NCBI GenBank assembly: GCA_033675265.1 | Contig: JAUJYZ010000125.1 | Coordinates: 323,501-387,500 of the forward strand | Length of the DNA stretch: 64,000 nucleotides | Direction: 5' to 3' | DNA from: Actinostola sp. cb2023 | Lineage: Eukaryota; Cnidaria; Anthozoa; Actiniaria; Actinostolidae | Program-made: the position numbers and the translations under genes | Notes under the pieces: generated by a model | The model's database searches: none | What the model was told of the DNA's origin: nothing | Seen by the model: only the letters and a program-made list of their open reading frames with translations | Part shown: positions 47,414-57,724 of the stretch, piece after piece | How the letters are laid out: the number at the start of each line of letters is the position of its first letter | Position numbering within the stretch: position 1 is the first letter of the stretch

Positions 47414-49117
47414 AGTATAAGTATATATAGTAGAGTAACTATCAATAAGTTTACCGAGAACTAAATGTATAGTTAAATAATGCAAATGCTCTTCAGTACT
47501 CATTCAATATTGAATCGTGTTGATCCCACTTACTTGAATTTGGCTGCAAAATCACGCCTTAGTTTTCCAGTAGTGAAGGCCGGGATGACACTGAAACCCT
47601 GGTACTGACTCATCAGATTTAATTTCATATTAATTTCCCTGCCTTTCGCACCGATCATTGAACATACACCAAATTAACTTGTGAAAACCTCCCGCTCTAA
47701 TTAATATTTATGCCAATTGTCATTATTTCAGCAGTTTTCAAGTCTTTTCGGTGCTGCACAAATACAATTGTTTTAGAATTTTAATCAGCACCAAGAACAA
47801 TAAGATTTCTGTTACGTCAAACTGTACTGAGTGGATTAATCGTCGAGCCATAGAGTAGAACTGACGAATAACTTACTCTGTTTTCTAACAGGTTCCTTGA
47901 TATTACCTTGGGAGACAAACAGTCGGATCTGGTACATGCTGGACAACGCCCAGGGTGCATGTCTGCCCTTTTTCTTACTGACACGAGTTCCTAGAGTTGA
48001 ACCGGCAGAGAGCTTTTACTGAAAGCACGTGGACACCTCGCTATTATTGCGGACTTCTCGCTTTTAAAGACACGCCGGTAGGGTTCCTAGAGTTGGAGCG
48101 CTAAAGTTACAGAGGTTTGTACAAAAAAGAACTCTTGATTGCGGACTCTCAGTGTCAGGGTTTTCACCACTATCCTAAATTTCTAGGGGGGAGGGGTCAG
48201 GACATTATCATTGTTGAGGTTCAGGTCAATCATGCAAAGGATAAAGTCTTTGGAGACTACTGCATTTCAACGAACCGCTGGTGGGGAAGCTGCTGTTGTT
48301 TTCTCAACCAGAAACCTTACAATATCCTTTTCAGTTCTGATTCACTAAAGAATCAATCTAAGAGGTTTTTCTCAGAAGATGATTTTTGTTTACATAGCAA
48401 AAATTAAACTGTAATCCCCAGGAATTCTCTGGACGACATGCATGTAAATAATAATCGTCGGAGCGAGAGTAAATTAAGTCTGGCACTAGGTAGCTTGCGC
48501 TTAAAAAAGGCAACAACAACAACATTTTGGGGTAAACACCATGGTGCCGATATTAGACACTGGGTTCCTCTGGATTTTTTGGATTTTTACTACAAAGTGT
48601 CCAATTAATTAAGGATTACATCATGTGATGTTGACACTAAGTATGCATATTCAGTTCCATATTGAAAGTTTTATTACAATGTATATGTAATGAAGCATGC
48701 ATGCAATCCAGGCTTCGGCCATTGTATCTGTTCAGTCCGTTAAAACTGTTGTATTTTCTCCCTCAGTACACGATAGATCGCAATGGACGTTTGCCAAGTA
48801 TTATCTCATTGTGGGACTGGAAACCTGTCATGGTGATGATCGGATGGGGTCAGTTACAACAATTAGAACTTGAACCGGTTTCAATATTCCTAGCTACAGT
48901 TAGCCAACTACGCAGGCTAATAAGCTACAGTAGGTGCGGACTGCTGCTGCCACTGAGTCGGCAGTCGAAGTAAATATCGTAACTCAAGAAGTCTGCAATG
49001 CACGACTGCCAATACAAGAAACACGTATAGCACTATAGACATTCAACAAGGCTCGGGTAACGTAATCCGGCTTTGAAATCGTCGGGACGTGCTTCAGTCA
49101 CATAACGACAGCCGAGC
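47414..49117. other. Region without a confident gene
   Basis: No recognised protein was found. On the minus strand, ATG at about 47960 opens MHPGRCPACTRSDCLSPK followed by a good GTAATAT donor. On the plus strand, TTTTCTAACAG at 47881 could be an acceptor. Neither could be connected to a convincing gene. The ORF at 48117-48407 is unrecognised. Confidence 0.4.
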
Positions 49118-50530
49118 ATGAAAGCAACTGCAGATATATGCACTGCACTTCAGAAAGATGAAGAATCTACCGGACCTAGCAAGACTCTCAGTTCTAGCTG
49201 TGAGAATGCACAGAGCTGTGAATGTTGGTTGTGTGATAATGACATGACTTCTAAAGTTGGTAGTTCGCTATTGCATGACAAACATCACAAATCGATGGAG
49301 AAGCATGATTGTACAGATATGATTTTGAATAGCGTTTTCACCAGAGATACAGCTGATCAGTATTCTATCAACAGAGAAGAAAAGAGCTGTTTTCATGACA
49401 CATGCAATCAGAAAGTTACCATTTGTGATGATGGTGATGATGATGCGAGTGGCCACTGTTGTGGTGATAGTGTTGATGGTGATGCAGATTGTGATGATGA
49501 TGACAGTGATGTTGATGATGCTAATGATGAGAGTAAACATGAAGATCTTGATTTCAAAACGGACAGACGCAAGCAGTCAAATGATATAAAGGTCATTCAG
49601 ACAAATACGAAATTTAGTGAAAACAGAAAGAACAAAAGTGAAAGAGAAAAGCAATTCGATTCAAGCTCTCAATATGAAATCTGGAAGTATCGAGGATCAG
49701 GAAAAAACGAAAGTAAAACGCAGTATTTTTCTTTGCCAAAAGATGAAAACTGCGTGTCAACTTCCTGTTTCCTTGAGAGCAAATTCGATATTATGATACC
49801 TGAAGATGGCTCTCGGCCAAAGTCAAATAAATTTGACTCCAAAGAGTCACAAATGATACAGAATGCAACAGCGACTTTCGAGTCAAAATCTAACTCTGAA
49901 GAAATCAGGGATAACGATGGCACTACTTGGACGAGCACTTCAGGTGAACTGAAAATGAAACTTGACAAAACCAATATCCGACCGAAATCCGACAAGATTT
50001 GTGAAGATCGTACAGATCCATCGAGTAATGCTATGGAACAAGGACTTCAAAATGGCATTGCTGAAAAGATTTCTGAAAAGTGGAAAGTTTCACAGATTCA
50101 GTTTGAGGAAAGTCCAGATTTTACGGAAGAAAAACCGTTTTTCATCACTTTTACGGGAATTTTGTTCAACATAAAAGAGACAAAAATAAAATGCCAGGAA
50201 GACTGGAGGGACGCCGTTCTACATAACTATTCTGTATCACAGGAAGAAAGCAATTCTACGCTGACGGTCAAGTCGTTCAAGTTTCTCCTAAGCGATCTCA
50301 TCGCAAAACGTTTGATGTATTCGTCTAAGAAAGGACTCAAAGTCATCAGCTCAAGGCGTGTGAAACGCCCAAGACTGAATAGCCCTTGTTTTGGATATCG
50401 AGCGATGGAATTTGATGAAGAAATCAGCGAAAAAACCCGGACGTTTCTAAAAAAGGCGCGAAAGACAAACATTTTGTCAAGAAAACTAAGATGTTGCGGG
50501 GAATTGAAGAACGCAAAGACAACGATGTGA
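49118..50530 (+). CDS. Unrecognised 470-residue acidic protein (single ORF)
   Basis: An uninterrupted ATG-initiated ORF in normal, non-repetitive sequence. Residues about 30-40 hold CECWLCDND. Residues about 105-145 are an Asp-rich block (DDGDDDASGHCC and similar). The C-terminal third is more structured in composition, with FFITFTGILFNIKET, EDWRDAVLHNYS and SFKFLLSDLIAKRLMYSSKKGLK, and ends in a basic stretch. After about 50440 a second frame becomes markedly Lys/Arg-rich (see findings), so the true C-terminus may differ. Upstream exons are possible. No family was recognised. Confidence 0.55.
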   Translation: MKATADICTALQKDEESTGPSKTLSSSCENAQSCECWLCDNDMTSKVGSSLLHDKHHKSMEKHDCTDMILNSVFTRDTADQYSINREEKSCFHDTCNQKVTICDDGDDDASGHCCGDSVDGDADCDDDDSDVDDANDESKHEDLDFKTDRRKQSNDIKVIQTNTKFSENRKNKSEREKQFDSSSQYEIWKYRGSGKNESKTQYFSLPKDENCVSTSCFLESKFDIMIPEDGSRPKSNKFDSKESQMIQNATATFESKSNSEEIRDNDGTTWTSTSGELKMKLDKTNIRPKSDKICEDRTDPSSNAMEQGLQNGIAEKISEKWKVSQIQFEESPDFTEEKPFFITFTGILFNIKETKIKCQEDWRDAVLHNYSVSQEESNSTLTVKSFKFLLSDLIAKRLMYSSKKGLKVISSRRVKRPRLNSPCFGYRAMEFDEEISEKTRTFLKKARKTNILSRKLRCCGELKNAKTTM

Positions 50531-50602
50531 AATTAAGGGACAAAAAGAAAGTGAAGCCAGAAAGGCGCAGGAAAACGCATAGCCGTAATATCATTGCGGG
50601 GT

Positions 50603-51004
50603 ACAGTCATTTGCAAAAATTCTGGCCGCTACGATATATCAATATATCGGGTGCATTATGGGTAATTAAATAATCGAAAATTCCCCTTAAAGCGGGTTAA
50701 CGCCAGCAAAGTTGGTAGAAATATTTAGTATAATGTTGTTATACTTTTGTTGTTTGTAAATTTTGCTTCATTTAATAAGTTAGGAAACTCAAAATAGTAT
50801 TAGAGTGATTCCAATAAACCTGGGCACTACTAATTAGCTTGCAGTGTATATTAGATGCAAAGTAACAAAAGAGTGAGTGTCTAATAGTGTGTATTGGTGT
50901 AGTTAGTAATGCCCAGGTTTATTGGAATCACTCTATTGAATTACCCATAATGCACCCGATATATTGATATTTCGCGGCGGCCAGAATTTTTGCAAATGAC
51001 TGTA
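50603..51004. mobile_element. TTGCAAAAATTCTG element with a nested TA-MITE
   Basis: The outer arms are ACAGTCATTTGCAAAAATTC...CGGGTGCATTATGGGTAATT and the inverse AATTACCCATAATGCACCCG...AATTTTTGCAAATGACTGT. Inside it, 50801-50935 is a second element, TAGAGTGATTCCAATAAACC to GGTTTATTGGAATCACTCTA, flanked by TA. The outer family is the same as at 33276-34066. Confidence 0.9.
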
Positions 51005-51163
51005 TGTGCATGAAAGTTATCACGAGATTGAGCAAAACATTCGCTCTATTGTGAAACATAAAGTATCTTCCTCAGTTGATTACAAATTATAGATTCACAC
51101 AACTGAACTTATATTGATAATCATCTGACGGAATTAGTCTAGATAACAAATTACTATTCATTT

Positions 51164-51296
51164 CATAGAGCAAACCATGTCCGTGAAATAGTACTAACTA
51201 ATTAGTACTAAATAGCACTAATAAAACAATAGAAAACAATGGAAATAACACTATTTAGTAATAGTACTATTTCACGGACATATGGTTTGCACTCTA
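51164..51296. mobile_element. Palindromic MITE, GAGTGCAAACCATATGTC family (copy 2)
   Basis: The arms are TAGAGCAAACCATGTCCGTG and CGGACATATGGTTTGCACTC then TA. The interior ACTAAATAGCACTAA is shared with the copy at 16178. The TA at both ends suggests TA target duplication. Confidence 0.88.
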
Positions 51297-52059
51297 CCAT
51301 TGCAAACAAGTTGCTAGATGTGGAGACATTTTCAGAAATGTTATCTTCTTACAAACATTGCCGAAAAGTGCGACCAAGGTTCCGTTGAATTCATGTTTGT
51401 TCGCGTGACTTTTCCCGCCCTTCTCCGACACGTTCCGCAGTTTCCGCGTTTTTTTTCATTGATTTTGAATTTGGCTTTTGATCAAACTATAATGATGAAA
51501 ATGCAAAACACAACTGAATTCCAAACAATTCTTTCGAATAATAATACACCATACAATTTTTATATATCCACATATATTTACAAGAGTTTGATATAATTAA
51601 TTTATTACAAATTAGTGATTCACTACTATAATATACTAGTGTATTTGCACAGATGAGATACATTACATCGACAAACGATCCATAATTTACAACGTGGAAA
51701 TTACAGATTTTCAAATTCACAATAAAAAAATTGGAGCTATTCTACATAGGATATGTATCACAGATATTGCGTATTCTTTCAGGCATACTAATATATAATA
51801 TTCTTCTATACAGAATCAAACTTTGGGGTTAAAAAATATGTGAAGGTAAAAGATTTGACATGTATATTGTTAAATTAAATCACAGGAATTATTATCGGGC
51901 ATATTTCGGAAATAAAAAGCTAAAATTGCGAGTATATTTACAAGCACATATAAAAACAGACACTTTCCATAGATCAAACATGTACAGTGTATAAGAATAA
52001 TTGATAAAATTGATATTCAATAAAAGCTTCTATCTATGGTATGATGTTTTAAAATAATT
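51297..52059. other. Downstream region of cyclin A
   Basis: AT-rich and without a gene. TTTATT at 51601-51606 reads AATAAA on the minus strand and is a possible cyclin A poly(A) signal, about 455 bp after the stop codon. Open frames here are short. Confidence 0.45.
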
Positions 52060-55000
52060 CTAGACCATTGGCAAGAACTCTGGAGGAGTTAAGTTGGAAA
52101 CATTCTGGTGCCTGACAAAAAAAGATCACCTAGATTAGAACACAAACCGTGCCTCAGCATTTGAGGGGTGGAGAGGGGGGCCATAGAGGAGAAGAGGTTG
52201 AAAAAGAGGGGGGATGAAGTGCAAATAACTGCTGTTTATTGTCCATATGTGACAGCCAGACACATTGATTTGAGCCTCATATGATGTAAGATTTTAAAAT
52301 GATACAGAGGGGTGTGGGTGGTGTGATGTTTTGGCTGAATACATGTCAGGTCACACCTTATCAATATCTTGACATATGACAAGGTGATAAAAAATATTTG
52401 GCAGGCTTGAAGTTAGGAGTGATACATAAAATCAGGGGCGGACCCCCCCCCCCCCTTTGAGTTGGGCCCGATACATATTCACCCACGTTTCCCCACCCAT
52501 TTGATGCCCAGAATGGATTTTCAAGCTTCTAGATTTCAAAATTTTCTGGGGGGGCATGCCCCCACACCCCCTAGAAGAAGGGGCCTTAGTGGTGCAACCT
52601 CCTTTCAAAATCTCTAGATCCGCCCCTTTATTAGTTCAGAATACACTTACTTAGAGCTCTTGTACTTTTCCCTGATGGCTTGCTGTGGGTGCTTGGGTGC
52701 ATGTGCGAATACTCTATGTAAGTCCTGAATGCAGGCTTGTAGCTGATGGAGCTGGAATCCAGAGTAGCGACTCAATGTGTCATTCTACGAAGACAATTTA
52801 AATGTTATTTAAATTTACAAGTCTATGGGATAAATATTAGTCTAAGGGCACTTTCCATTTGGCAGAACTGACTGGTCTGATCAACCGGTTCTTAAATGGA
52901 ATGTGTCAGTTCTGAGAACTATCTGTACCAGTTCCCAGATCCGACAGGGTTCCACTTAAGAACTGGTCGGAAATCCAGTCAGTTCTGCCAATGGAAAGTG
53001 CCCTAAGATCAAATCATTTAGATACCAGCACAACATTTATTTCTAAACAATCATTCAAAAGAGTACAGTCACTCTCTATAGCGATACTTCATGTTTACAA
53101 ACATACATTGTGATGCTAATGTGCCAACCATTTCCACAAAAACTTTTCATGCATTGCTTTGTTTCAACAGCCAATCGATCTCTGGTTGGCACATGAGTGA
53201 CAAAAGCTGACGTTACATGAAGTATCGCTATAAACTGAAACCCTTGAGACCAACTTTTGTTGTCAGGCTTAGCAAAGTGGCTGTCTTAGAGAGTAAATTC
53301 ACAGTAAAATAGTGCAGCAGGGAACCACATAAAGGACGTCTGGCTTAGAGATCTTCAGATAGAAGTAACCAGGTAAATTTGGATGTAATTTCATCCCTTT
53401 GCTAAACACAGCAATGAAATCAAACCAAGACAATATTTATAAGAGGAACTAAACATCACCCTCAGATGTAATGACTCTTGTTCTTACCCAGTAAGGACAT
53501 CCTAGTGTATGAAGGGAAAGGACAGTAGCTGATGCTGCAATTGTGGATGGAAGATATGACATGAATGGCTCACAGTCCAGCAGTGAGATTTCGCACAAGT
53601 ACTGTGAAGAGAACAAAACAGCAAACTATTAGTAAACAACTAAGATTCAGCAAAATAACACTAAGGAAATGCAGCAAAATAACACCCCATTTTTGTTTAG
53701 TTGAATTATATTTCTTTGAATGAGATAAACTTACTCTAGCAAGGGATTCCACTTTGGGAGCAAAGCTTTCAGGCACTCTAGTTGCTTTTAGGTATCTCTC
53801 CAGGAAATTCAGGGTCGTAGGTACTGACAAATCAAACGAAAGTACTTTGAGGACAAGCTGTTCCATCTTCAGTACCTAGAGACAATTGAAATGGACAAAT
53901 TAGTTACCACGGGTATTAATAAAATCAATGATCTAGTGAATCAGATGATCTGAACAAAGGATACCTGTTTGGCTGTGTACGTATCATCGGTGATATACAC
54001 AAATTCAGAAACCTCTGGTGGATAGATCTCCTCAAACTTAGAGGCCAAGAGCATGCAAGCAGTACCGACGAGCTGAAGTTTGCCTCTGAGAACTGACATT
54101 GCCGACAGGAACCGATCAATATAGTTGACCGTTAGGTATAGAGTTTGTGGAAGAAGTTTGTATTCCTCGCCAACTTCAACTAGCCAGTCGATAAGGATGG
54201 CTCGCATGCTGTTGTTGATGTCAGGTTGCTTTCTCATGTAACTAGGCTTGGGTCGATTTTTGGTCTGAAAAAAGATTAAATTTTCTATTTTAATGAAGCC
54301 TCAAATCATTGCAAAATGCACTTAATGAGCACCTGTTGCAAGATAATATGCAATGAATTATTTACTTTTAGAAATAACAATCAGTATACGAATTACCATA
54401 ATTCAAATTAATAAATTTTATTCAAGAACTCTGCTTTTGTAGTTTTGAATTGAATACAAATTTGCCAAACAGGTTTCATTTTTTTTAAGTTGGTAATTTT
54501 TGGACGTCGTGTAAATGATGACAAACTTAAAGTATTCACAAGTTCTTCTTACTTCTGCGGCCTTGAGATATCTGAACATTTCTTCCGCATACTCGGTCAC
54601 TTCTAGGACTGGATCTGCGCTCGATTCGATTTCTTCAAACGCCTTTTTGCTGGCGATGGCTTCGAATTCCTCATCTTCGCTGCTCACGTCGGAATCTATC
54701 ACCATGGGAGAATCTGAAAAACACAGCAAAGCATTTAAAACCTTTCACAAAGTACTACATGCCTTGAAATATATTAACATTAAAACGCCAGTTTGAATAA
54801 GAAATTGAGTGAACTTTTTACCTTCGCAAGCTTCTCTTGCCGAGAATACACTCGTCAGGGCTGGTCGCGACAAACCGGTGACGGAAGGCTTTAGAAATGA
54901 CTCCTCTGAAGCAAAAACTGCATTCGCTTGAGCTTTAGAAACCCGTGGTTCAGGGTCGATATGGATTGAAAAGCTCTGCTGGGAAGTTTGAGGGAGAGCG

Positions 55001-55377
55001 AAGGCAGATTTGGCACCACCACTGAACTCGTTTTCGTCATTCTTCAGTCCTTGACTCGCCAGGGCAGCCTGAAAAGTAGAAAAACACACAAACATACAAT
55101 GAGAAATACTAGGTGCTTCTTTCTTCTGTTGGTTTAAGCTAAAGAGAGTGAACTGAGAGCCAAGTTCACGAGGGCGAGTTTGAAAAATGCAGACCTTGGC
55201 AGCTCGGTGTGGTTGCACTCGTTGAACGTTGTTGGTTATCGTCCCCAAAGCAGCGCGCTTTTGAACCTTAATCTGCCCGTCTTCGAGTCTGGCTTTCTTG
55301 AAGGCATTATTCACTTGAATTTCTTGATTTGAGTTGTTGGTAAGTTGATAATTCGCTCCTCCGAAAGCAAACGACAT
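52060..55377 (-). CDS. CCNA: Cyclin A
   Basis: Cyclin A is an S/G2-M cyclin that activates CDK1 and CDK2. Eight in-phase exons in transcript order, 55377-55195, 55068-54822, 54713-54553, 54264-53965, 53875-53735, 53601-53488, 52784-52651 and 52111-52060, encode 443 residues (human cyclin A2 has 432). Residues 41-49 (RAALGTITN) are a destruction box for APC/C. The first cyclin box contains the [12 protein letters not shown] hydrophobic patch at about residue 217, and [21 protein letters not shown]. The second box contains LERYLKAT and [19 protein letters not shown]. The C-terminal exon is short and ends PPEFLPMV. Two fold-back elements sit in its introns. The start is the first ATG upstream of the destruction box. 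Confidence 0.95.
52433..52628. mobile_element. AGGGGCGGA-type short element
   Basis: It opens CAGGGGCGGACCCCCC and closes AGATCCGCCCCTTTA. The interior has TTTCTGGGGGGGCATGCCCC, shared with the longer element at 57900-58767. It lies in cyclin A intron 7. Confidence 0.75.
52852..53006. repeat. Fold-back element in a cyclin A intron
   Basis: The arms are AGGGCACTTTCCATTTGGCAGAACTGACTGG and CCAGTCAGTTCTGCCAATGGAAAGTGCCCT. An inner AACCGGTTCTTAA pairs with TTAAGAACTGGT. Confidence 0.88.
53077..53234. repeat. Fold-back element in a cyclin A intron (second)
   Basis: The terminal arms are TATAGCGATACTTCATGT and ACATGAAGTATCGCTATA. Inner arms GTGCCAACCA and TGGTTGGCAC flank the centre. It lies 70 bp from the previous fold-back. 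Confidence 0.88.
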
Positions 55378-55771
55378 TGTACATGAACTAGTAGGAAGCG
55401 TGTTTGATTTTGACGTCTTTTCGAAGCAAACTGATAAAGTATTTTCACTATTTGAAAGACTGAAGCTTAGCTCGGTTCTTCGGCTAAACGTGTGTCAAAT
55501 TTGAAGCTTGAAAGTTTGTCTTTTCTGTCGTATACGAGACAGAGTGTTTGGAATCTACTCGCAATATGGCGTGCAAAGTGAACGTTTGGCCACTTTATAT
55601 TTCAAGAAGCCCGCTGCATTTACCGTTAGCCAATCACAAGGCGCGATATTCACCGGAACCGGAAGTGAACCATCGCCTAGACTCATGCTTTCTCTGCTCG
55701 GCCACAGGTAACCCAAGCTATGATTTTGATTTTGTGTCTTTTTCAATCGAAATATTACTCACAGTAGCGAT
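55378..55771. promoter_or_regulatory. Cyclin A upstream region
   Basis: This 394-bp interval separates the cyclin A start from the 3' end of the candidate gene at 55772. It must hold the cyclin A promoter. No individual site could be assigned with confidence. Confidence 0.45.
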
Positions 55772-56348
55772 TTAATATATTTTATTGAAATATATGGAAA
55801 AATACTTGATATTTACCTGGATCTGTCCGTATTTGCTACGTTGTTCAAAATACATGTAACAAAATGCAGCGACTTGTACGGTATGTCTGCAGCCCATCCA
55901 GCCTTGTAGGACTACCTTGCATACACCATAATGAACTTGGGTGTGATCGTATTTCACTTTGAGATCATTATCAAATATTATGTATTTTACAATGACGACA
56001 ATGGCAGTGATCACGTGTACGTTAGCTAGGGTGCCACACCAGTTACACCGTGCAACAGTTAGACACTCGTACTGTGATGAAACCACTGTCTCGGGAACTT
56101 GTTGCGCATTTCCAGGTTTGCGTGAACGGCGATTTTTGTGTTGCAGTGTTGCTCGCAAAAGCGATGCATATTTATCTAGAAAGAGAGATAAAGTGGAGAT
56201 CAGTCGATGGTATTTTCACTTAATACTAAGGAATTTAAATATTTTACATTGTTGCCAGTAATACTCAGTTCTTACATTTTCTTTTGATATACTTTTTCTG
56301 GCGTTGTTCAAGCTTTAAAACTTCTTTTTCGATGTCAAGAAGTACAAT
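55772..56348 (-). CDS. Candidate small gene, two or more exons, unrecognised
   Basis: Two exons join in phase on the minus strand: 56348-56276 (ending in a GTAAGAA donor) and 56175-55772 (starting after CTCTTTCTAG). The combined frame encodes about 158 residues. A charged helix with KEVLKLEQRQKKYIKRK and YASLLRATLQHKN is followed by a Cys-bearing part (RCNWCG, GWMGCRHT) and a stop. AATAAA at 55786-55781 overlaps the last codons. The first coding exon was not found. An ATG near 56503 opens MSTLGMQTS but needs a weak donor. The exon pair could be chance. Confidence 0.35.
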
Positions 56349-57724
56349 CTACAATCAAACAGCTTAGAATTCAGAATCCTTTAATAATACAATCAAACCG
56401 ACTTCAGCAGACGACGTCCCGAGAGAAATACGTCCGCTTGTGCAGGTCTGAAGGTACAGTATCAATACACACTCGAGAAGTTTGCATTCCAAGCGTGGAC
56501 ATATGGCGCGCATCAAATATCAAAATTTGTGGAAAATTTTGTGGACTGTTCGTATCACGTGACTCTAATCAGTCGCTTTTATCGGCTTTGATGGGGGTGT
56601 GGGAAGATAGATTTAGCTGGACTTACAAGTATTAACGAGTGTAAACTTAAAACCAAGTAATGACAAAGGGAAAGAAGAACGTCGTAGTACAAGGAAACCA
56701 AAACATAAAAACTTGGACAACTTGTGTTTTTTTGGAAAACTACATCCTCGGGAACCCAGGGGTATATTCTGTCGAACCCAGAATATAGCCCTAGCAGGTT
56801 TCCCGAGGATGGGAAAACTAGCCTGACAAACAAAACTACGAACATTAACTGAATATTTCCAAAACTCAATGCCGCGAGTATCTAGCTATGCAGTACAACC
56901 TACATGCGTTCATTCAGTTTTTAATCATCAACTCACACTATACCTACTTCTCTTGCTGTAGTTTCCTTGGGCTTGCTTCCATAGCAACCCATACTGACGA
57001 AAGGTACAAATTCACCCTTTTTTCTCGGTTTTTCTTGTTTCTAAACAAGAGCTCAGAAAAACGCTGTTATCGCATAAATCTACACGTAGCAACTAAACCG
57101 AGTTTTAGTGAAGTCACAATCATGGTCTGCGCGCGGAACACGTCACGTTCCATCGAACAGCAAGTTGTACCACAGGGGTGATGATGAAGCCGGGCGCAGG
57201 TCGACAATATCTAACTGTATCACTTTTCTTTTAGCTTTGTATTTTTTATTGCTCAAGTAAATAAATGAATTTCATACTTGATATACAATATCGGCCATTT
57301 TGTACTGTTCATGGATTATAAATAATCTTTTGAAAATTAAACTCAGTATACTAAAATCTATTATATCCAAATTATTTTTTACAGTTTGCTCGATCTTTTC
57401 TAACTTTTTATTACCGTGCAAGAACAGAGTAAATGACTTGTGGTCAAAACCTAAATTCTCCTTTGAATTTTTTTTAGTTTTTAAATGTCGTAAATATTTC
57501 GTCGCATTTAAAATATTAATATAGTTTTTACATTTACGTTGCTGTGTGTGTTGTTCCTTGAACCTTGTACAAGATGAAAATAACACTGAGAAAGAAATTG
57601 GGGAGAGAAAAAGAGAAACGAAAGAAAGGTAAAAAAGATAGAAGGAAGGATAGATGGGAAGAGAAAAACAACGAAGAAGCAAAAGGAAAGAGGACAGGAA
57701 AGTAGAGAACGAGAAATCAATATT

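Noticed and set aside
47880..48010. Possible small exon MHPGRCPACTRSDCLSPK with a good donor (minus strand)
   Set aside because: It would be in phase with the microprotein B exon, but an N-terminus rich in Cys with no further support is too weak to annotate.
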